From positions 11,645-75,644 of the forward strand of contig NZ_DALZQO010000014.1 of NCBI RefSeq assembly GCF_032017025.1: a DNA stretch of 64,000 bases, read 5' to 3'. A program made the position numbers and the translations under genes. Shown piece after piece: positions 34,459 through 44,450 of the stretch (position 1 is the first letter of the stretch; each line of letters begins with the position of its first letter). The stretch comes from Hydrogenoanaerobacterium sp032017025. Lineage in GTDB: Bacteria; Bacillota; Clostridia; Oscillospirales; Ruminococcaceae. The notes beneath the pieces were generated by a model. It had not been told where the DNA came from and searched no databases. It was given only the letters and a program-made list of their open reading frames with translations.

Positions 34459-35661
34459 ATGGAAATTCCGCAGACTCATTTGTCTGAATTGGAAACAGAT
34501 GCGATTGGTGAAATCTTAAATATCAGTATGGGTTCAGCAGCGACAGCAATGTCAACTATGCTCGATAAAAAAGTGGACATTACAACGCCAAAAGTATCAG
34601 TAAAGCCCTTAAAAGAAATCGATTATACTGAACTGGAACCCGCAATGATTGTAAAAATCACCTATATTGAGGGGATATCCGGTTGCAGCGTCATGGTATT
34701 CCGCCAACGGGATATGCAGCTGCTTTTAAACCAACTGATGGGAAACAACGATCTGCCCCAGCCGGATTTTGAATTCGATGAGTTATCTATGAGTGCAGCA
34801 TGCGAAGTTATGAATCAAATGATGGGTGCATCTGCGACGGCTCTTTCAACATTCCTCGGAAAATCAATTAATATCTCCACTCCGGACGCATATGTCATGG
34901 ATGATGATCACACCTTTAAAGACGCGATCGGAGTAGAGAATACCGATGAAATTGTTGCGGTTCGATTCCGCCTGAGCATTGACGAAATTATGGACAGTGA
35001 GTTTATTAATGTAATGTCAATTGATCTGGCAAAAAGTTTGGTCGGTCAGTTTGTACAGCCGGTACAGCCAAAGGTTGAGGCCCAGCCGCAGCCTGCACCG
35101 CAACCGCCCCAACCGCAATACCCACAACCACCACCGCAAGCTCCCGTACAGCAGGCCCCTGTGGCTGCACAAGCTATGCCGCCGCAGCAAGGGCAGTCTT
35201 TCTATGCTGAAAACCCTTATTATGCCCCGCCGCAAATGCAAAATGGGTATCCGATGATGGGCTATCCGCAGGGAGGCTACCCCATGTATCCCAACAATCC
35301 CACAATGCCTGTGAACCAGCCCCCTGTTAATGTGCAGGGTATTCAAGTTCCACAGTTTTCTACGCAGGCCCCTGTTTCACCCACAGGAATGCCCGGTGGA
35401 AATATGGATCTGATTATGAATGTTCCGTTGGGTGTTTCGGTTGAAATCGGTAAAACCAAACGCAAGGTAAAAGAGATTTTAGATTTCACTCAGGGAACAG
35501 TCATTGAGCTGGAAAAACAAGCAGGTGCACCGGTTGATATTATTGTCAACGGGCAGCTGATTGCACGAGGCGACGTGGTGGTTCTGGAAGATAACTTTGG
35601 CGTTCGTATTACCGAAATTTTAAACACCAGGGATATCCTGGCCAACAATGAGCAGAACTGA
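34459..35661 (+). CDS. fliY: FliY: CheC-type phosphatase plus FliN switch domain
   Basis: C-ring protein of 400 residues. Residues 1-200 form a CheC/FliY phosphatase domain with two motif copies (ETDAIGEILNISMGSA and SMSAACEVMNQMMGASA). Residues of about 205-310 form a linker very rich in Pro, Gln and Tyr. The end is a FliN/SpoA domain (MNVPLGVSVEIGKTKRKVKE). It probably hydrolyses CheY-P at the motor. ATG at 34459 is 8 bp after AGGAG; GTG at 34453 is too close. Confidence 0.95.
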   Translation: MEIPQTHLSELETDAIGEILNISMGSAATAMSTMLDKKVDITTPKVSVKPLKEIDYTELEPAMIVKITYIEGISGCSVMVFRQRDMQLLLNQLMGNNDLPQPDFEFDELSMSAACEVMNQMMGASATALSTFLGKSINISTPDAYVMDDDHTFKDAIGVENTDEIVAVRFRLSIDEIMDSEFINVMSIDLAKSLVGQFVQPVQPKVEAQPQPAPQPPQPQYPQPPPQAPVQQAPVAAQAMPPQQGQSFYAENPYYAPPQMQNGYPMMGYPQGGYPMYPNNPTMPVNQPPVNVQGIQVPQFSTQAPVSPTGMPGGNMDLIMNVPLGVSVEIGKTKRKVKEILDFTQGTVIELEKQAGAPVDIIVNGQLIARGDVVVLEDNFGVRITEILNTRDILANNEQN

Positions 35662-35689
35662 TTTATTTTAGGTATAGAGGAGAACGATT

Positions 35690-36052
35690 ATGTCTAAGAA
35701 AATAATGATTGTAGATGACGCTGCATTCATGAGAATGATGATTAAAGATACGCTTTCTAAAAATGGTTTCGATAGCTTTGTAGAAGCTGGTGACGGGCAA
35801 ATTGCGTTGGGAATGTATGAGCAGGAGCGCCCCGACCTTGTAATTATGGATATTACTATGCCGAATATGAATGGTATTCAGGCATTGCAGGCTATTAAAG
35901 CGCTAGATGATTCCGCAAGGGTGATTATGTGCTCTGCAATGGGACAAGAGGCAATGGTGGTAGAAGCCATTCGTTTGGGTGCACTTGATTTTATTGTAAA
36001 ACCGTTTAAATCAGATCGCATTTTGCAAACGGTAAACAAGGTACTGGCTTAA
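35690..36052 (+). CDS. cheY: chemotaxis response regulator CheY
   Basis: Receiver protein of 120 residues without an output domain. MIVDDAAFMRMMIKD supplies the acidic pocket, DLVIMDITMPNMNG the phosphorylated Asp (near residue 54), and IVKPFK the conserved Lys. CheA phosphorylates it, and CheY-P binds FliM. Confidence 0.96.
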   Translation: MSKKIMIVDDAAFMRMMIKDTLSKNGFDSFVEAGDGQIALGMYEQERPDLVIMDITMPNMNGIQALQAIKALDDSARVIMCSAMGQEAMVVEAIRLGALDFIVKPFKSDRILQTVNKVLA

Positions 36053-36080
36053 AAGCGGTACCGCACAGGAGGTTTACAGC

Positions 36081-36446
36081 GTGCCGGAGTTTTTATTTTC
36101 GCTCGTAGTGCTCATTTTGATTTTAGTCCTTGCGTACTACACGACAAAATGGATTGGAAAAAAAGGTTCCATGCAAAGTGGTTCCAGAATGATTAAAGTT
36201 CTGGATAGAGTGATGGTGGGACAGGACAAAATGCTGATGATTGTTCAGGTGCAGGATCAAACCATGCTAGTAGGCATGACCTCGCACAGCGTACAAAAGC
36301 TTTGTGATATTGAAAACGCCGATGAGCTTATTTTACAGGCGAAAACATCAGATACCGATTTTTCCTCAATTTTAAACAGTGCCTTGCACGAAGGCTGGGC
36401 TGCGAAGCTTATGGGGAAAAAGAAAAAGGGGGATGATGCAGAGTGA
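36081..36446 (+). CDS. fliO: flagellar biosynthetic protein FliO
   Basis: Protein of 121 residues with one N-terminal membrane helix (about 3-20) and a basic cytoplasmic part (SRMIKVLDRVMVGQDKMLMI) typical of FliO/FliZ. It helps assemble the FliP ring. GTG start at 36081 after GGAGG. It overlaps fliP by 4 bp. Confidence 0.88.
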   Translation: MPEFLFSLVVLILILVLAYYTTKWIGKKGSMQSGSRMIKVLDRVMVGQDKMLMIVQVQDQTMLVGMTSHSVQKLCDIENADELILQAKTSDTDFSSILNSALHEGWAAKLMGKKKKGDDAE

Positions 36447-37252
36447 ATACACGCAAAGTAAGCCGTGCGGAGCTTAAAAAGCATCTTCTGTTCTTTACAA
36501 TATCTCTGCTTATGGTGGTGGTATTGTCGTTTGTGTTGTGTACCATTACATATGCAGCCCCCGGTATTTCGATTGATTTAAATGCAGGCGAAGATGCAGG
36601 CGGTACCATGGGTACCATTGAGCTATTGTTTTTAGTAGCGATTCTTGCGTTGGCACCGTCCATTTTAATTATGATGACCAGCTTTACAAGAATCATCATT
36701 GTCCTGTCGTTTTTAAGAAATGCGTTGGGCACGCAGCAGTCCCCCCCCAATCAGATTTTGGTGGGGCTTGCGCTGTTTTTAACACTGTTTATTATGTCCC
36801 CTGTTGTCAGCGAGATTAACCAAACCGCTTATATCCCCTATAAAGAGGGGGCAATCACGCAAGAAGTTGCCACCGAACGGGCAGTAAAGCCAATCAAGGT
36901 GTTTATGCTCAAGCAAACACACAAAAAAGACCTCAACCTGTTTCTGTCCATCTCGAAAAGCCCTGTACCGCAGTTGCAGGAAGGACAGAGTATCGAAGCT
37001 TTCACGGAGCTTGGTTTGGAGGTAATCATCCCGTCGTTTATCACAAGCGAATTAAAACGTGCTTTTACCATGGGCTTTTTGCTATTTATTCCATTTCTCA
37101 TAATTGATATGGTGGTGGCAAGTACATTGATGTCCATGGGTATGGTAATGTTACCCCCCGCAATGATTTCCCTTCCGTTTAAGATAATGATGTTTGTATT
37201 GGTAGACGGATGGGGATTGTTGATGGGAACCCTCGTAAAAAGCTTCCGTTAG
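36443..37252 (+). CDS. fliP: flagellar export gate protein FliP
   Basis: Export-gate subunit of 269 residues. An N-terminal hydrophobic segment looks like a cleavable signal peptide. The family blocks PSILIMMTSFTRIIIVLSFL, GTQQSPPNQILVGLALFLT and the LLFIPFLIIDMVVAS helix follow. GTG start overlaps the stop of fliO (ATGA-type overlap of GTGA). Confidence 0.97.
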   Translation: MNTRKVSRAELKKHLLFFTISLLMVVVLSFVLCTITYAAPGISIDLNAGEDAGGTMGTIELLFLVAILALAPSILIMMTSFTRIIIVLSFLRNALGTQQSPPNQILVGLALFLTLFIMSPVVSEINQTAYIPYKEGAITQEVATERAVKPIKVFMLKQTHKKDLNLFLSISKSPVPQLQEGQSIEAFTELGLEVIIPSFITSELKRAFTMGFLLFIPFLIIDMVVASTLMSMGMVMLPPAMISLPFKIMMFVLVDGWGLLMGTLVKSFR

Positions 37253-37300
37253 CAAGGCGGTATTTATGACAGATGAAATTTATGGAGAGGATTGGTACTT

Positions 37301-37564
37301 TTGACACAGGGCGTCGCACTGGATATTCTCAAAGAAGCGCTGCTGATTGCCTTTAAGCTTGCAGGACCAATGCTCGCTGTCAGCATTATTGTTGGTTTGG
37401 TGATTGCCATATTTCAAGCGGCAACACAAATCCATGAGCAAACCCTTACTTTTGTACCCAAAGTTATTGTAATATCGCTGATACTGTTGTTTCTTGGTTC
37501 ATGGATGATTACACTTCTTTCTGAGTTTACGCAGAGGTTGTTTGAAATCATGGCGGGGTTATAG
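37301..37564 (+). CDS. fliQ: flagellar export gate protein FliQ
   Basis: Two-helix membrane protein of 87 residues (MTQGVALDILKEALLIAF, GLVIAIFQAATQIHEQTLTF). TTG at 37301 lies 10 bp after GGAGAGG; the in-frame TTG at 37292 abuts that site. Confidence 0.95.
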   Translation: MTQGVALDILKEALLIAFKLAGPMLAVSIIVGLVIAIFQAATQIHEQTLTFVPKVIVISLILLFLGSWMITLLSEFTQRLFEIMAGL

Positions 37565-37569
37565 CGGCT

Positions 37570-38343
37570 ATGTGGAATGAGTTGTTTGCCTATCTGGACG
37601 TTTTTATGCTGGTCTTTGTCCGGATGAGCGGTATGATCCTATTCAATCCGCTTTTTGCCCGGCGCAATGTACCCACTCAGGTTCGTATGGGGCTGATTCT
37701 TGCTCTAACCATTGTAATTACACCAACGGTTGACGGCGCCCCTATTGCGGGCATGCTCGAGCTGGAATTTATATTCGCCATGTTCAAGGAGTTGTTTCTT
37801 GGCTTTGTGTGCGGGTTTGTGTTCCAAATATTCTACTACCTGCTGTTTTTTGCCGGGGATATTATGGATATGGAGTTTGGTCTTTCTATGTCCAAGGTGT
37901 TTGATCCATCCTCCAATATACAGATGTCTACCTCGGGCAACCTACTGAACCTGCTTTTTATGTTCTATATTTTTGCAACCAACAGCCACCTGATTATGAT
38001 CAAGATTTTTGCAACCTCCTATCAGGTTGTCCCGGTAGGTGCAGTGGGGCTTTCCACAGCTATTGGTGAACATATCGTCAATCTATTCATCTCGGTGTTT
38101 GTGTTGGCATTAAAGCTGGCCCTGCCTTTTATAGCGGTAGAATTTATTTTAGAGATTGCAATGGGTATTCTGATGAAAATCATTCCGCAAATTCATATTT
38201 TCGTCATCAATATCCAAATGAAAGTATTGGTAGGTATCATTCTTCTGTTTGCGTTTGCCCATCCGGTAGGCTCTTTTATGGATAATTATGTGGTGGTAAT
38301 GCTAGAGAATATGCAGCGTGCCCTGTTTGCCGCAATGGCATAA
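37570..38343 (+). CDS. fliR: flagellar export gate protein FliR
   Basis: Membrane protein of 257 residues with about six helices, forming the export gate with FliP and FliQ. It has NPLFARRNVPTQVRMGLILAL and GEHIVNLFISVFVLALKLALP. It starts 5 bp after fliQ. Confidence 0.95.
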   Translation: MWNELFAYLDVFMLVFVRMSGMILFNPLFARRNVPTQVRMGLILALTIVITPTVDGAPIAGMLELEFIFAMFKELFLGFVCGFVFQIFYYLLFFAGDIMDMEFGLSMSKVFDPSSNIQMSTSGNLLNLLFMFYIFATNSHLIMIKIFATSYQVVPVGAVGLSTAIGEHIVNLFISVFVLALKLALPFIAVEFILEIAMGILMKIIPQIHIFVINIQMKVLVGIILLFAFAHPVGSFMDNYVVVMLENMQRALFAAMA

Positions 38344-38376
38344 ACAAACGAAAGCGGTGGAAAAGGGGGGATTTGA

Positions 38377-39438
38377 TTGGCTGGCGAAAAAACCGAGAAG
38401 GCGACCCCCAAACGAAAGCAGGACGAACGAAAAAAGGGTAATATCTTTCAAAGCCGTGATGTGATAGCTGTTTTTTCGCTGGTAATCATGTTTTACAGCA
38501 TCAAAGCGCTGTCGCCTCATATCACCAATTATCTCAGCAAATGCATTCGAGATTTTTTTGAATTAGCAGGCACGATGAAAACAATCAGCGTTATGGATAC
38601 ACGGCAGTTGCTGCTGGACGGATTACTTATCTTTGCTCTGACAGCCCTGCCGCTGTTGATGCTCAGCTCTGTGCTGGCAATTGTATTAACGGGCATGCAA
38701 ACAAAAATGCTTTTTTCGGGCGAGGCAATGCGCTTTAAGGCAAGCCGAATCAGCCCTCTGCAAGGCTTTAAGCGCATGTTTTCCATTCGTTCGCTTGTTG
38801 AAATTATCAAAGCAATTTTAAAAATCGTCCTGCTCGGCTGGATTGTATACAACAACTTTATAAAACGTATGGTGGGCTTTCCCAGGCTGCTGGATATGTC
38901 CGTGCAGGAGGCTGTAGTGTTTATTGGGGAAAGCATTATGTCGCTGGTATCCACCACTGCAATGGTGTTTGCTTTTATTGCAGCATTCGACTATTTCTAC
39001 CAGTGGTGGGATTATGAGAAAAATCTGCGCATGAGCAAGCAGGAAATTAAGGAAGAGTACAAACAAACTGAAGGTGACCCCCAGATAAAAGGAAAGATTA
39101 AAGAAAAGCAGCAGCAGATGGCACAAAAGCGTATGATGCAAAACGTACCAAGCGCCGATGTGGTTATTCGAAACCCGACCCACTATGCTGTTGCAATTCA
39201 ATATGATCCCGAAAAAAACCGAGCACCGGTTGTAGTCGCCAAGGGCGCTGACCGTGTTGCGCTGAAAATCATCGAGATAGCCGAACAGCACGATGTTGTC
39301 ATTACAGAAAACAGACCGCTTGCTAGAGGTTTGTACGAGACGGTTGATCTTGACAGAGAAATTCCCGATGAGTTTTATCAGGCAGTTGCAGGTGTGCTTG
39401 CATTTGTGTACAACCTGAAGAAAAAGGATTTGAAATAG
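38377..39438 (+). CDS. flhB: flagellar export switch protein FlhB
   Basis: Gate protein of 353 residues. The N-terminal EKTEKATPKRKQDERKKGN is followed by four membrane helices. The cytoplasmic domain carries the autocleavage site NPTH (in VVIRNPTHYAVAIQYD). Interaction with FliK changes export from hook to filament substrates. TTG start at 38377 after AAGGGGGG. A second, stand-alone copy of the C-terminal domain is at 52835. Confidence 0.96.
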   Translation: MAGEKTEKATPKRKQDERKKGNIFQSRDVIAVFSLVIMFYSIKALSPHITNYLSKCIRDFFELAGTMKTISVMDTRQLLLDGLLIFALTALPLLMLSSVLAIVLTGMQTKMLFSGEAMRFKASRISPLQGFKRMFSIRSLVEIIKAILKIVLLGWIVYNNFIKRMVGFPRLLDMSVQEAVVFIGESIMSLVSTTAMVFAFIAAFDYFYQWWDYEKNLRMSKQEIKEEYKQTEGDPQIKGKIKEKQQQMAQKRMMQNVPSADVVIRNPTHYAVAIQYDPEKNRAPVVVAKGADRVALKIIEIAEQHDVVITENRPLARGLYETVDLDREIPDEFYQAVAGVLAFVYNLKKKDLK

Positions 39439-41487
39439 TTGAAGAAATTTAATTTTATCGTGTCGGTTTTTGTTGTGACGATCATCTTCTTAATAATCGT
39501 ACCGCTTCCGCCTTTCTGGCTGGATTTGATGTTCATCTTAAACTTGACATTATCGTTTGTTATTTTGATTACCAGCATGTACATAAGAGAATCGCTGGAG
39601 TTCTCCATTTTTCCATCAATACTTCTGATTACAACTCTGTTTCGTCTGGCGCTTAATATATCTTCCACCAGACTAATTTTGTTGGAAGACGGTAATGCCG
39701 GACAGGTTGTAAAAACATTTGGAGAGTTCGTCATCCGCGGAAATGCCGTGGTGGGCTTAATTATATTCCTCATTATCGTATTGGTTCAGTTTATCGTAAT
39801 CACCAAAGGCTCAGAGCGTGTGGCCGAGGTTGCCGCCCGTTTTACCTTGGATGCAATGCCCGGTAAGCAGATGGCAATTGACGCAGACCTGAACTCAGGA
39901 CTGATTGATGAGCAGCAGGCAAGGGAGCGCCGCTTAAAGATTCAGCGTGAAGCAGACTTCTTTGGCTCGATGGACGGTGCGTCAAAGTTTGTAAAGGGCG
40001 ACGCAATCATGTCCATTATCGTTACGTTCATCAATCTCATCGGCGGTATAATTATGGGCTTTATCAATAATGTGGGCAGCTTCTCCGAAATCATGCAGAT
40101 TTACACCACCGCCACGGTGGGTGATGGCCTGATCTCACAGCTGCCGGCACTGCTGATTTCTGTTGCAACCGGTATGATCGTTACTAGGTCCGCATCAGAA
40201 AGTAACCTCAACGAGGAGGTTAGCAAACAGTTCCTGTCACAGCCTAAGGTACTGATTATGGCGGGTGTCGCTGTGGGTGCATTGTGCCTGATACCGGGCT
40301 TCCCGCGCCTGCAGATACTTACCGTTTCTATCGGGCTAATTTCGTTGGGCATCGTTTTACAACGCAAAGGCAGTCCTGTGGTACAGCCGGAACAGGGCTT
40401 GCTCCCCGAAACAGAGGTTACCAGCGAAGCATCGTACTACAAAAATATTGACAATGTCTATGGTCTGCTCACAGTAGAGCAGATTGAAATGGAGTTTGGA
40501 TACAGCTTGATTCCGTTGGTGGATGAAAGCAATGGCGGCAGCTTTATTGACCGTGTTGTTATGTTCCGCAAACAGCTCGCGCTGGAAATGGGTATGGTTA
40601 TCCCGTCTGTACGGCTGAAAGACAGCGGTCAGCTTAATCCAAACCAATACAGCATTAAGTTTAAGGGCGAAGAGGTCGCACGCGGAGATATCCTTGTCGA
40701 CCATTATCTTGCGCTTTCTCCAGGTGAAATCGCAGAAGAGATAGAGGGCATCGACACCATAGAGCCTGCATTTAATATTCCTGCAAAATGGATCAGCGAT
40801 GACAAAAAGATTAAGGCGGAGCTTGCCGGATACACCTTGATTGACCCCACCTCTGTAATCATTACTCACTTGTCAGAGGTTATTAAAATGCACCTGCATG
40901 AGCTGCTCAACAGGCAGGAGGTCAACAACCTGGTCTCCAATCTGCGTAAATCAAACGAGACCATTGTTAATGATACGATTCCGGAGATTATCTCGATTGG
41001 CAACCTACAAAAGGTGCTCGCCAACTTGCTTCGAGAGGGTGTACCTATTCGGGATATGGAGACAATTGTGGAGACGCTGGGTGATTACGGTGCTCAGATT
41101 AAAGATACCGATATGCTCACCGAATATGTACGTCAATCGCTTAAGCGCACCATTTCTCATAAGTTCTCAGAAGCCGGGCAGATGAAAGTGGTCAGCTTAG
41201 ATGCACAGATTGAGAATATGATTATGGGTTCTGTAAAGAAGATGGACAGCGGTTCTTATCTTGCTCTTGACCCGCAGGCGATACAGAATATTGTCTCGGC
41301 AACCACTACCGAAATCAATAAAATTAAAGATCTGGTTCAGGCACCTACTATAATTACTTCTCCCGTTGTTCGTATCTACTTTAAAAAGCTGATTGATCAG
41401 TTCTATCCCAACATTGTGGTGCTGTCTTTCAGCGAAATTGATAATAACATACAGATACAGGCGCTTGGGAATATCAGCATAGTATAA
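39439..41487 (+). CDS. flhA: flagellar export protein FlhA
   Basis: Gate protein of 682 residues with eight N-terminal membrane helices (to about residue 300). The FHIPEP loop is here as RFTLDAMPGKQMAIDADLNSG-like sequence. The large cytoplasmic domain binds chaperone-substrate complexes. The TTG start at 39439 directly abuts the flhB stop. flhF and flhG, which usually follow, are missing. Confidence 0.97.
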   Translation: MKKFNFIVSVFVVTIIFLIIVPLPPFWLDLMFILNLTLSFVILITSMYIRESLEFSIFPSILLITTLFRLALNISSTRLILLEDGNAGQVVKTFGEFVIRGNAVVGLIIFLIIVLVQFIVITKGSERVAEVAARFTLDAMPGKQMAIDADLNSGLIDEQQARERRLKIQREADFFGSMDGASKFVKGDAIMSIIVTFINLIGGIIMGFINNVGSFSEIMQIYTTATVGDGLISQLPALLISVATGMIVTRSASESNLNEEVSKQFLSQPKVLIMAGVAVGALCLIPGFPRLQILTVSIGLISLGIVLQRKGSPVVQPEQGLLPETEVTSEASYYKNIDNVYGLLTVEQIEMEFGYSLIPLVDESNGGSFIDRVVMFRKQLALEMGMVIPSVRLKDSGQLNPNQYSIKFKGEEVARGDILVDHYLALSPGEIAEEIEGIDTIEPAFNIPAKWISDDKKIKAELAGYTLIDPTSVIITHLSEVIKMHLHELLNRQEVNNLVSNLRKSNETIVNDTIPEIISIGNLQKVLANLLREGVPIRDMETIVETLGDYGAQIKDTDMLTEYVRQSLKRTISHKFSEAGQMKVVSLDAQIENMIMGSVKKMDSGSYLALDPQAIQNIVSATTTEINKIKDLVQAPTIITSPVVRIYFKKLIDQFYPNIVVLSFSEIDNNIQIQALGNISIV

Positions 41488-41508
41488 CAGAAAAGGAGGT
41501 GAGCCCCT

Positions 41509-42285
41509 GTGTCAGAAAGCCAATATAAATTGGATGACCCTGTTGAAGAAATGAAAAACTATCAAGAAAACCGAAGTGTAGAGATTCGCAACCGACTAAT
41601 TCTTCATTACAGTTACATTGCACGCTCCACAGCAATGCAGATGAGGGGGATCGCCTCCAATTACGCACAGGTTGAGGACATAGTAAATCAAGGGGTACTC
41701 ACACTGATCGACTGTATTGAGAAGTTTGATCTGGAAAAGGGCGTTAAGTTTGAAACCTATGCATTTATGAGGATACGCGGCTCGGTCATCGATTTTATAC
41801 GCAAGCAGGATTGGCTGCCGCGTAGAGTACGCAAAACGGCAAAGGATATCGACCGAGCGTACGATGAACTTTCCAACCGCTATATGCGCGAGCCAAGCGC
41901 AAGCGAGATTGCGCAGCACCTGCAGATGTCAGAGGAAGCGTTGAGCAAGCACTATAGCGAAATTTCCAACTCGGTTTTGCTTTCTTTTGAAGGGGTTGTG
42001 CAAAACACACTGCAGATGGATTTTAGCGAAGAAAGCAGCACAGCGGGCGAAGACTCTCAGCCAGAAAGCCATGTCTTCCGCCAAGAGATGAAGGAAGTGC
42101 TTGCAGGTGCAGTCAGCGAACTTACCGAAAAAGAGCAAACGGTGCTTTCGCTTTATTACTACGAGAGCCTTAAATATTCCGATATTGCAAAGGTGCTCGA
42201 AGTCAGCGAGTCCAGAATCTGTCAAATACATACGAAAGCAATCTCAAAGCTTAAAGGAAAAATGCAGCATTATATGAAAGGTTGA
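41509..42285 (+). CDS. fliA: flagellar sigma factor sigma-28 (FliA/SigD)
   Basis: Sigma factor of 258 residues. Region 2 (VNQGVLTLIDCIEKFD, FETYAFMRIRGSVIDFIRKQDWLPR), region 3 and region 4 (LTEKEQTVLSLYYYESL, with a HTH at VLEVSESRICQIHTKA) are complete. It should read the TAAA-N15-GCCGAT-type promoters found throughout the window and is held by FlgM. GTG start at 41509 after AAGGAGGTG. Confidence 0.96.
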   Translation: MSESQYKLDDPVEEMKNYQENRSVEIRNRLILHYSYIARSTAMQMRGIASNYAQVEDIVNQGVLTLIDCIEKFDLEKGVKFETYAFMRIRGSVIDFIRKQDWLPRRVRKTAKDIDRAYDELSNRYMREPSASEIAQHLQMSEEALSKHYSEISNSVLLSFEGVVQNTLQMDFSEESSTAGEDSQPESHVFRQEMKEVLAGAVSELTEKEQTVLSLYYYESLKYSDIAKVLEVSESRICQIHTKAISKLKGKMQHYMKG

Positions 42286-42291
42286 TGAGAC

Positions 42292-43041
42292 ATGTTCAGC
42301 GGGTTTTACACGGCGGCATCCGGTATGTTTATGCAACAGCGTACATTGAATGTGCTATCCAACAATATTGCAAATGTAAAAACACCGGGTTATCGCAGCA
42401 AGCGGGTGGTGAGCAGCACCTTTGAGCAGGCGCTGCTTGCGCGGCAGGAAGCAGGCAATTCTACGCAAATCGGCTCCGGTGCTCCTATTCGCATTGTCGA
42501 CTCGGTGCCGACACAGTTTGATCCTTCCTTTCTGCAGGAAACATACAGACCATTCGATTTGGCGATTGAGGGAGACGGCTTCTTCACCATACAAGGGGGA
42601 GAACAGCAATACTTAACCCGAAATGGCAATTTTGATATCGACGAAGAAGGCTACCTGGTGCTGCGCGGGCAGGGCAGAGTGCTTGGTGAGGGCGGCGAAA
42701 TCTTATTGAACTCCTCTGCATTTACTGTAGGAGAAGACGGTACCGTGTATAATGCCACGGGCAGACGCATTGACCGCTTGTTGCTGGTGCAGCCGCAGGA
42801 TTATAACGCTTTGCAGGATTTTGAAAACGGTATGTACGGTGTCGATCCGGCGCAGCAGGGCAATTTGCAGACAGGTAATATCCGTGTTGTGCAGGGTGTA
42901 CTGGAGCAATCCAATATCGATATGAACCGCGAAATGTCAATGGCAATGGAGGTTCAGCGTGCATTCCAGTCCTGCAGCAAGGCACTTACCACCATCGATC
43001 AACTGAATCAAAAAACTGCCAATGAGTTGGGCAGATTATAA
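42292..43041 (+). CDS. flgF: flagellar rod protein, FlgF/FlgG family
   Basis: Distal rod protein of 249 residues. It has MFSGFYTAASGMFMQQRTLN and NNIANVKTPGYR at the N-terminus, LAIEGDGFFTIQ, and a C-terminal NREMSMAMEVQRAFQ. It is paired with a paralogue 22 bp downstream, matching the Bacillus FlhO/FlhP pair. Which of the two is the FlgG equivalent cannot be settled from sequence alone. Confidence 0.88.
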   Translation: MFSGFYTAASGMFMQQRTLNVLSNNIANVKTPGYRSKRVVSSTFEQALLARQEAGNSTQIGSGAPIRIVDSVPTQFDPSFLQETYRPFDLAIEGDGFFTIQGGEQQYLTRNGNFDIDEEGYLVLRGQGRVLGEGGEILLNSSAFTVGEDGTVYNATGRRIDRLLLVQPQDYNALQDFENGMYGVDPAQQGNLQTGNIRVVQGVLEQSNIDMNREMSMAMEVQRAFQSCSKALTTIDQLNQKTANELGRL

Positions 43042-43063
43042 TTCCAAAAAGGATGGGTGAAAA

Positions 43064-43807
43064 ATGAATATTGCATTTTATACCGCTGTTTCGGGAATGA
43101 CAGCCTTTCAAAAGGATATGGATCTGATTTCCAACAATATGGCGAATATCAGCACGGTAGGCTACAAGCCGCAAAAATCCTCTTTTAGTGATATTTTGTA
43201 TACGCAAATGGATACAAGAGCAAATGAAAACGCGATGCAAGGGCATGGCGTTAAAATAGAAAACATTGACCTTTTGTTTAAACAGGGTATGCTCAACCGC
43301 ACCGAATATGGTTTGGATTTTGCACTGGTTGGCGAAGGCTTTTTCTGTGTGGACAGAGGCGGAGAAAATCCGGAATATACGCGCAACGGTGCATTTACCA
43401 TCGGTATGGATCGTGATCGTGCTTACCTTGTCACCACAGACGGCGGCTATGTGCTGGATGAACGCGGCAGAAGAATTGAGCTGAATCTAAAAGATGGCAG
43501 CAATGTTGCAGATATTACCGGTGTGGAAGAACGCATTGGCATCTATACATTCTCCAACCCCTACGGTTTAAAGCCAATTGGAAATACAAGCCTTGCAGCA
43601 ACACCGCTTTCCGGCGAGGCAAGAGCCAACCGCAGAGACCGCGACGAAAGCACAACAGAGCTGATTTCCGGCGCACTCGAGCTTTCGGATGTTGATATGT
43701 CCACCGAAATGGTGAATGTACTGCAAACCCAGCGTGCATTTCAGCTGAATGCAAAAATTGTTCAGACTGCCGACCAAATTGAAGAAATGGTAAATAATTT
43801 AAGATAA
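43064..43807 (+). CDS. flgG: flagellar rod protein, FlgF/FlgG family
   Basis: Second rod protein of 247 residues, with MNIAFYTAVSGMTAFQKDMD, SNNMANISTVGYK, FALVGEGFFCVD and a C-terminal STEMVNVLQTQRAFQLNAK. Gene order after fliA and before cheC suggests that it completes the distal rod. Symbol tentative. Confidence 0.86.
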   Translation: MNIAFYTAVSGMTAFQKDMDLISNNMANISTVGYKPQKSSFSDILYTQMDTRANENAMQGHGVKIENIDLLFKQGMLNRTEYGLDFALVGEGFFCVDRGGENPEYTRNGAFTIGMDRDRAYLVTTDGGYVLDERGRRIELNLKDGSNVADITGVEERIGIYTFSNPYGLKPIGNTSLAATPLSGEARANRRDRDESTTELISGALELSDVDMSTEMVNVLQTQRAFQLNAKIVQTADQIEEMVNNLR

Positions 43808-43826
43808 TTTCAAAGGAGGTGGAGAT

Positions 43827-44450
43827 ATGCAGGGGAACATTTATCAGAACCTAGGCGTGGCGCAGATTGACATGCTCGCTGAGATTGGTAACATCGGTTC
43901 AGGCAACGCCGTAACCTCGCTGTCTATGCTGCTCAGTACCAACGTAACAATTCAAAGCCCCACCGTTAAAATTATGGAAATTAATAAAGCGGCGGATATG
44001 CTTGGGGGGGCAGAAAATGTCGTCATCGGCATACTTTCTATTATGCAGGGCGATGTGGAAGGCATGATGCTGTTTTTAATGGAAAATGATTTTGCCTGCA
44101 AGACGCTCAACGTACTCCTTGAGCAGAATTATCAAAGTTTTTATGATATTGATGAGATGGGGCGCTCGGCACTGATTGAGATTGCCAACATCATGGCGTA
44201 TTCCTACGCAAATGCACTTTCGGCACTTACCGATTTTTTCATTACTTTATCCGTGCCGTCCATGTGTTTTGATATGTTGGGAGCGATACTCAGCGAACCC
44301 AGTATTGTGTTTGCTGAGGTTGGCGACCAGCTCATGTTTATCAAAGGGGATATCAATATTGATGGCGAAAAGATGAAAAGCCATATGTTATTGATTCCGG
44401 AAGCAAAATCACTAGAAAAAATTATAAAAAAGTTGGGCGTATCAGGATGA
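43827..44450 (+). CDS. cheC: CheY-P phosphatase CheC
   Basis: Protein of 207 residues with both phosphatase motifs: DMLAEIGNIGSGNA near residue 15 and LIEIANIMAYSYANA near 115. It dephosphorylates CheY-P and binds CheD. AAGGAGG precedes the ATG. It overlaps cheD by 4 bp. Confidence 0.95.
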   Translation: MQGNIYQNLGVAQIDMLAEIGNIGSGNAVTSLSMLLSTNVTIQSPTVKIMEINKAADMLGGAENVVIGILSIMQGDVEGMMLFLMENDFACKTLNVLLEQNYQSFYDIDEMGRSALIEIANIMAYSYANALSALTDFFITLSVPSMCFDMLGAILSEPSIVFAEVGDQLMFIKGDINIDGEKMKSHMLLIPEAKSLEKIIKKLGVSG

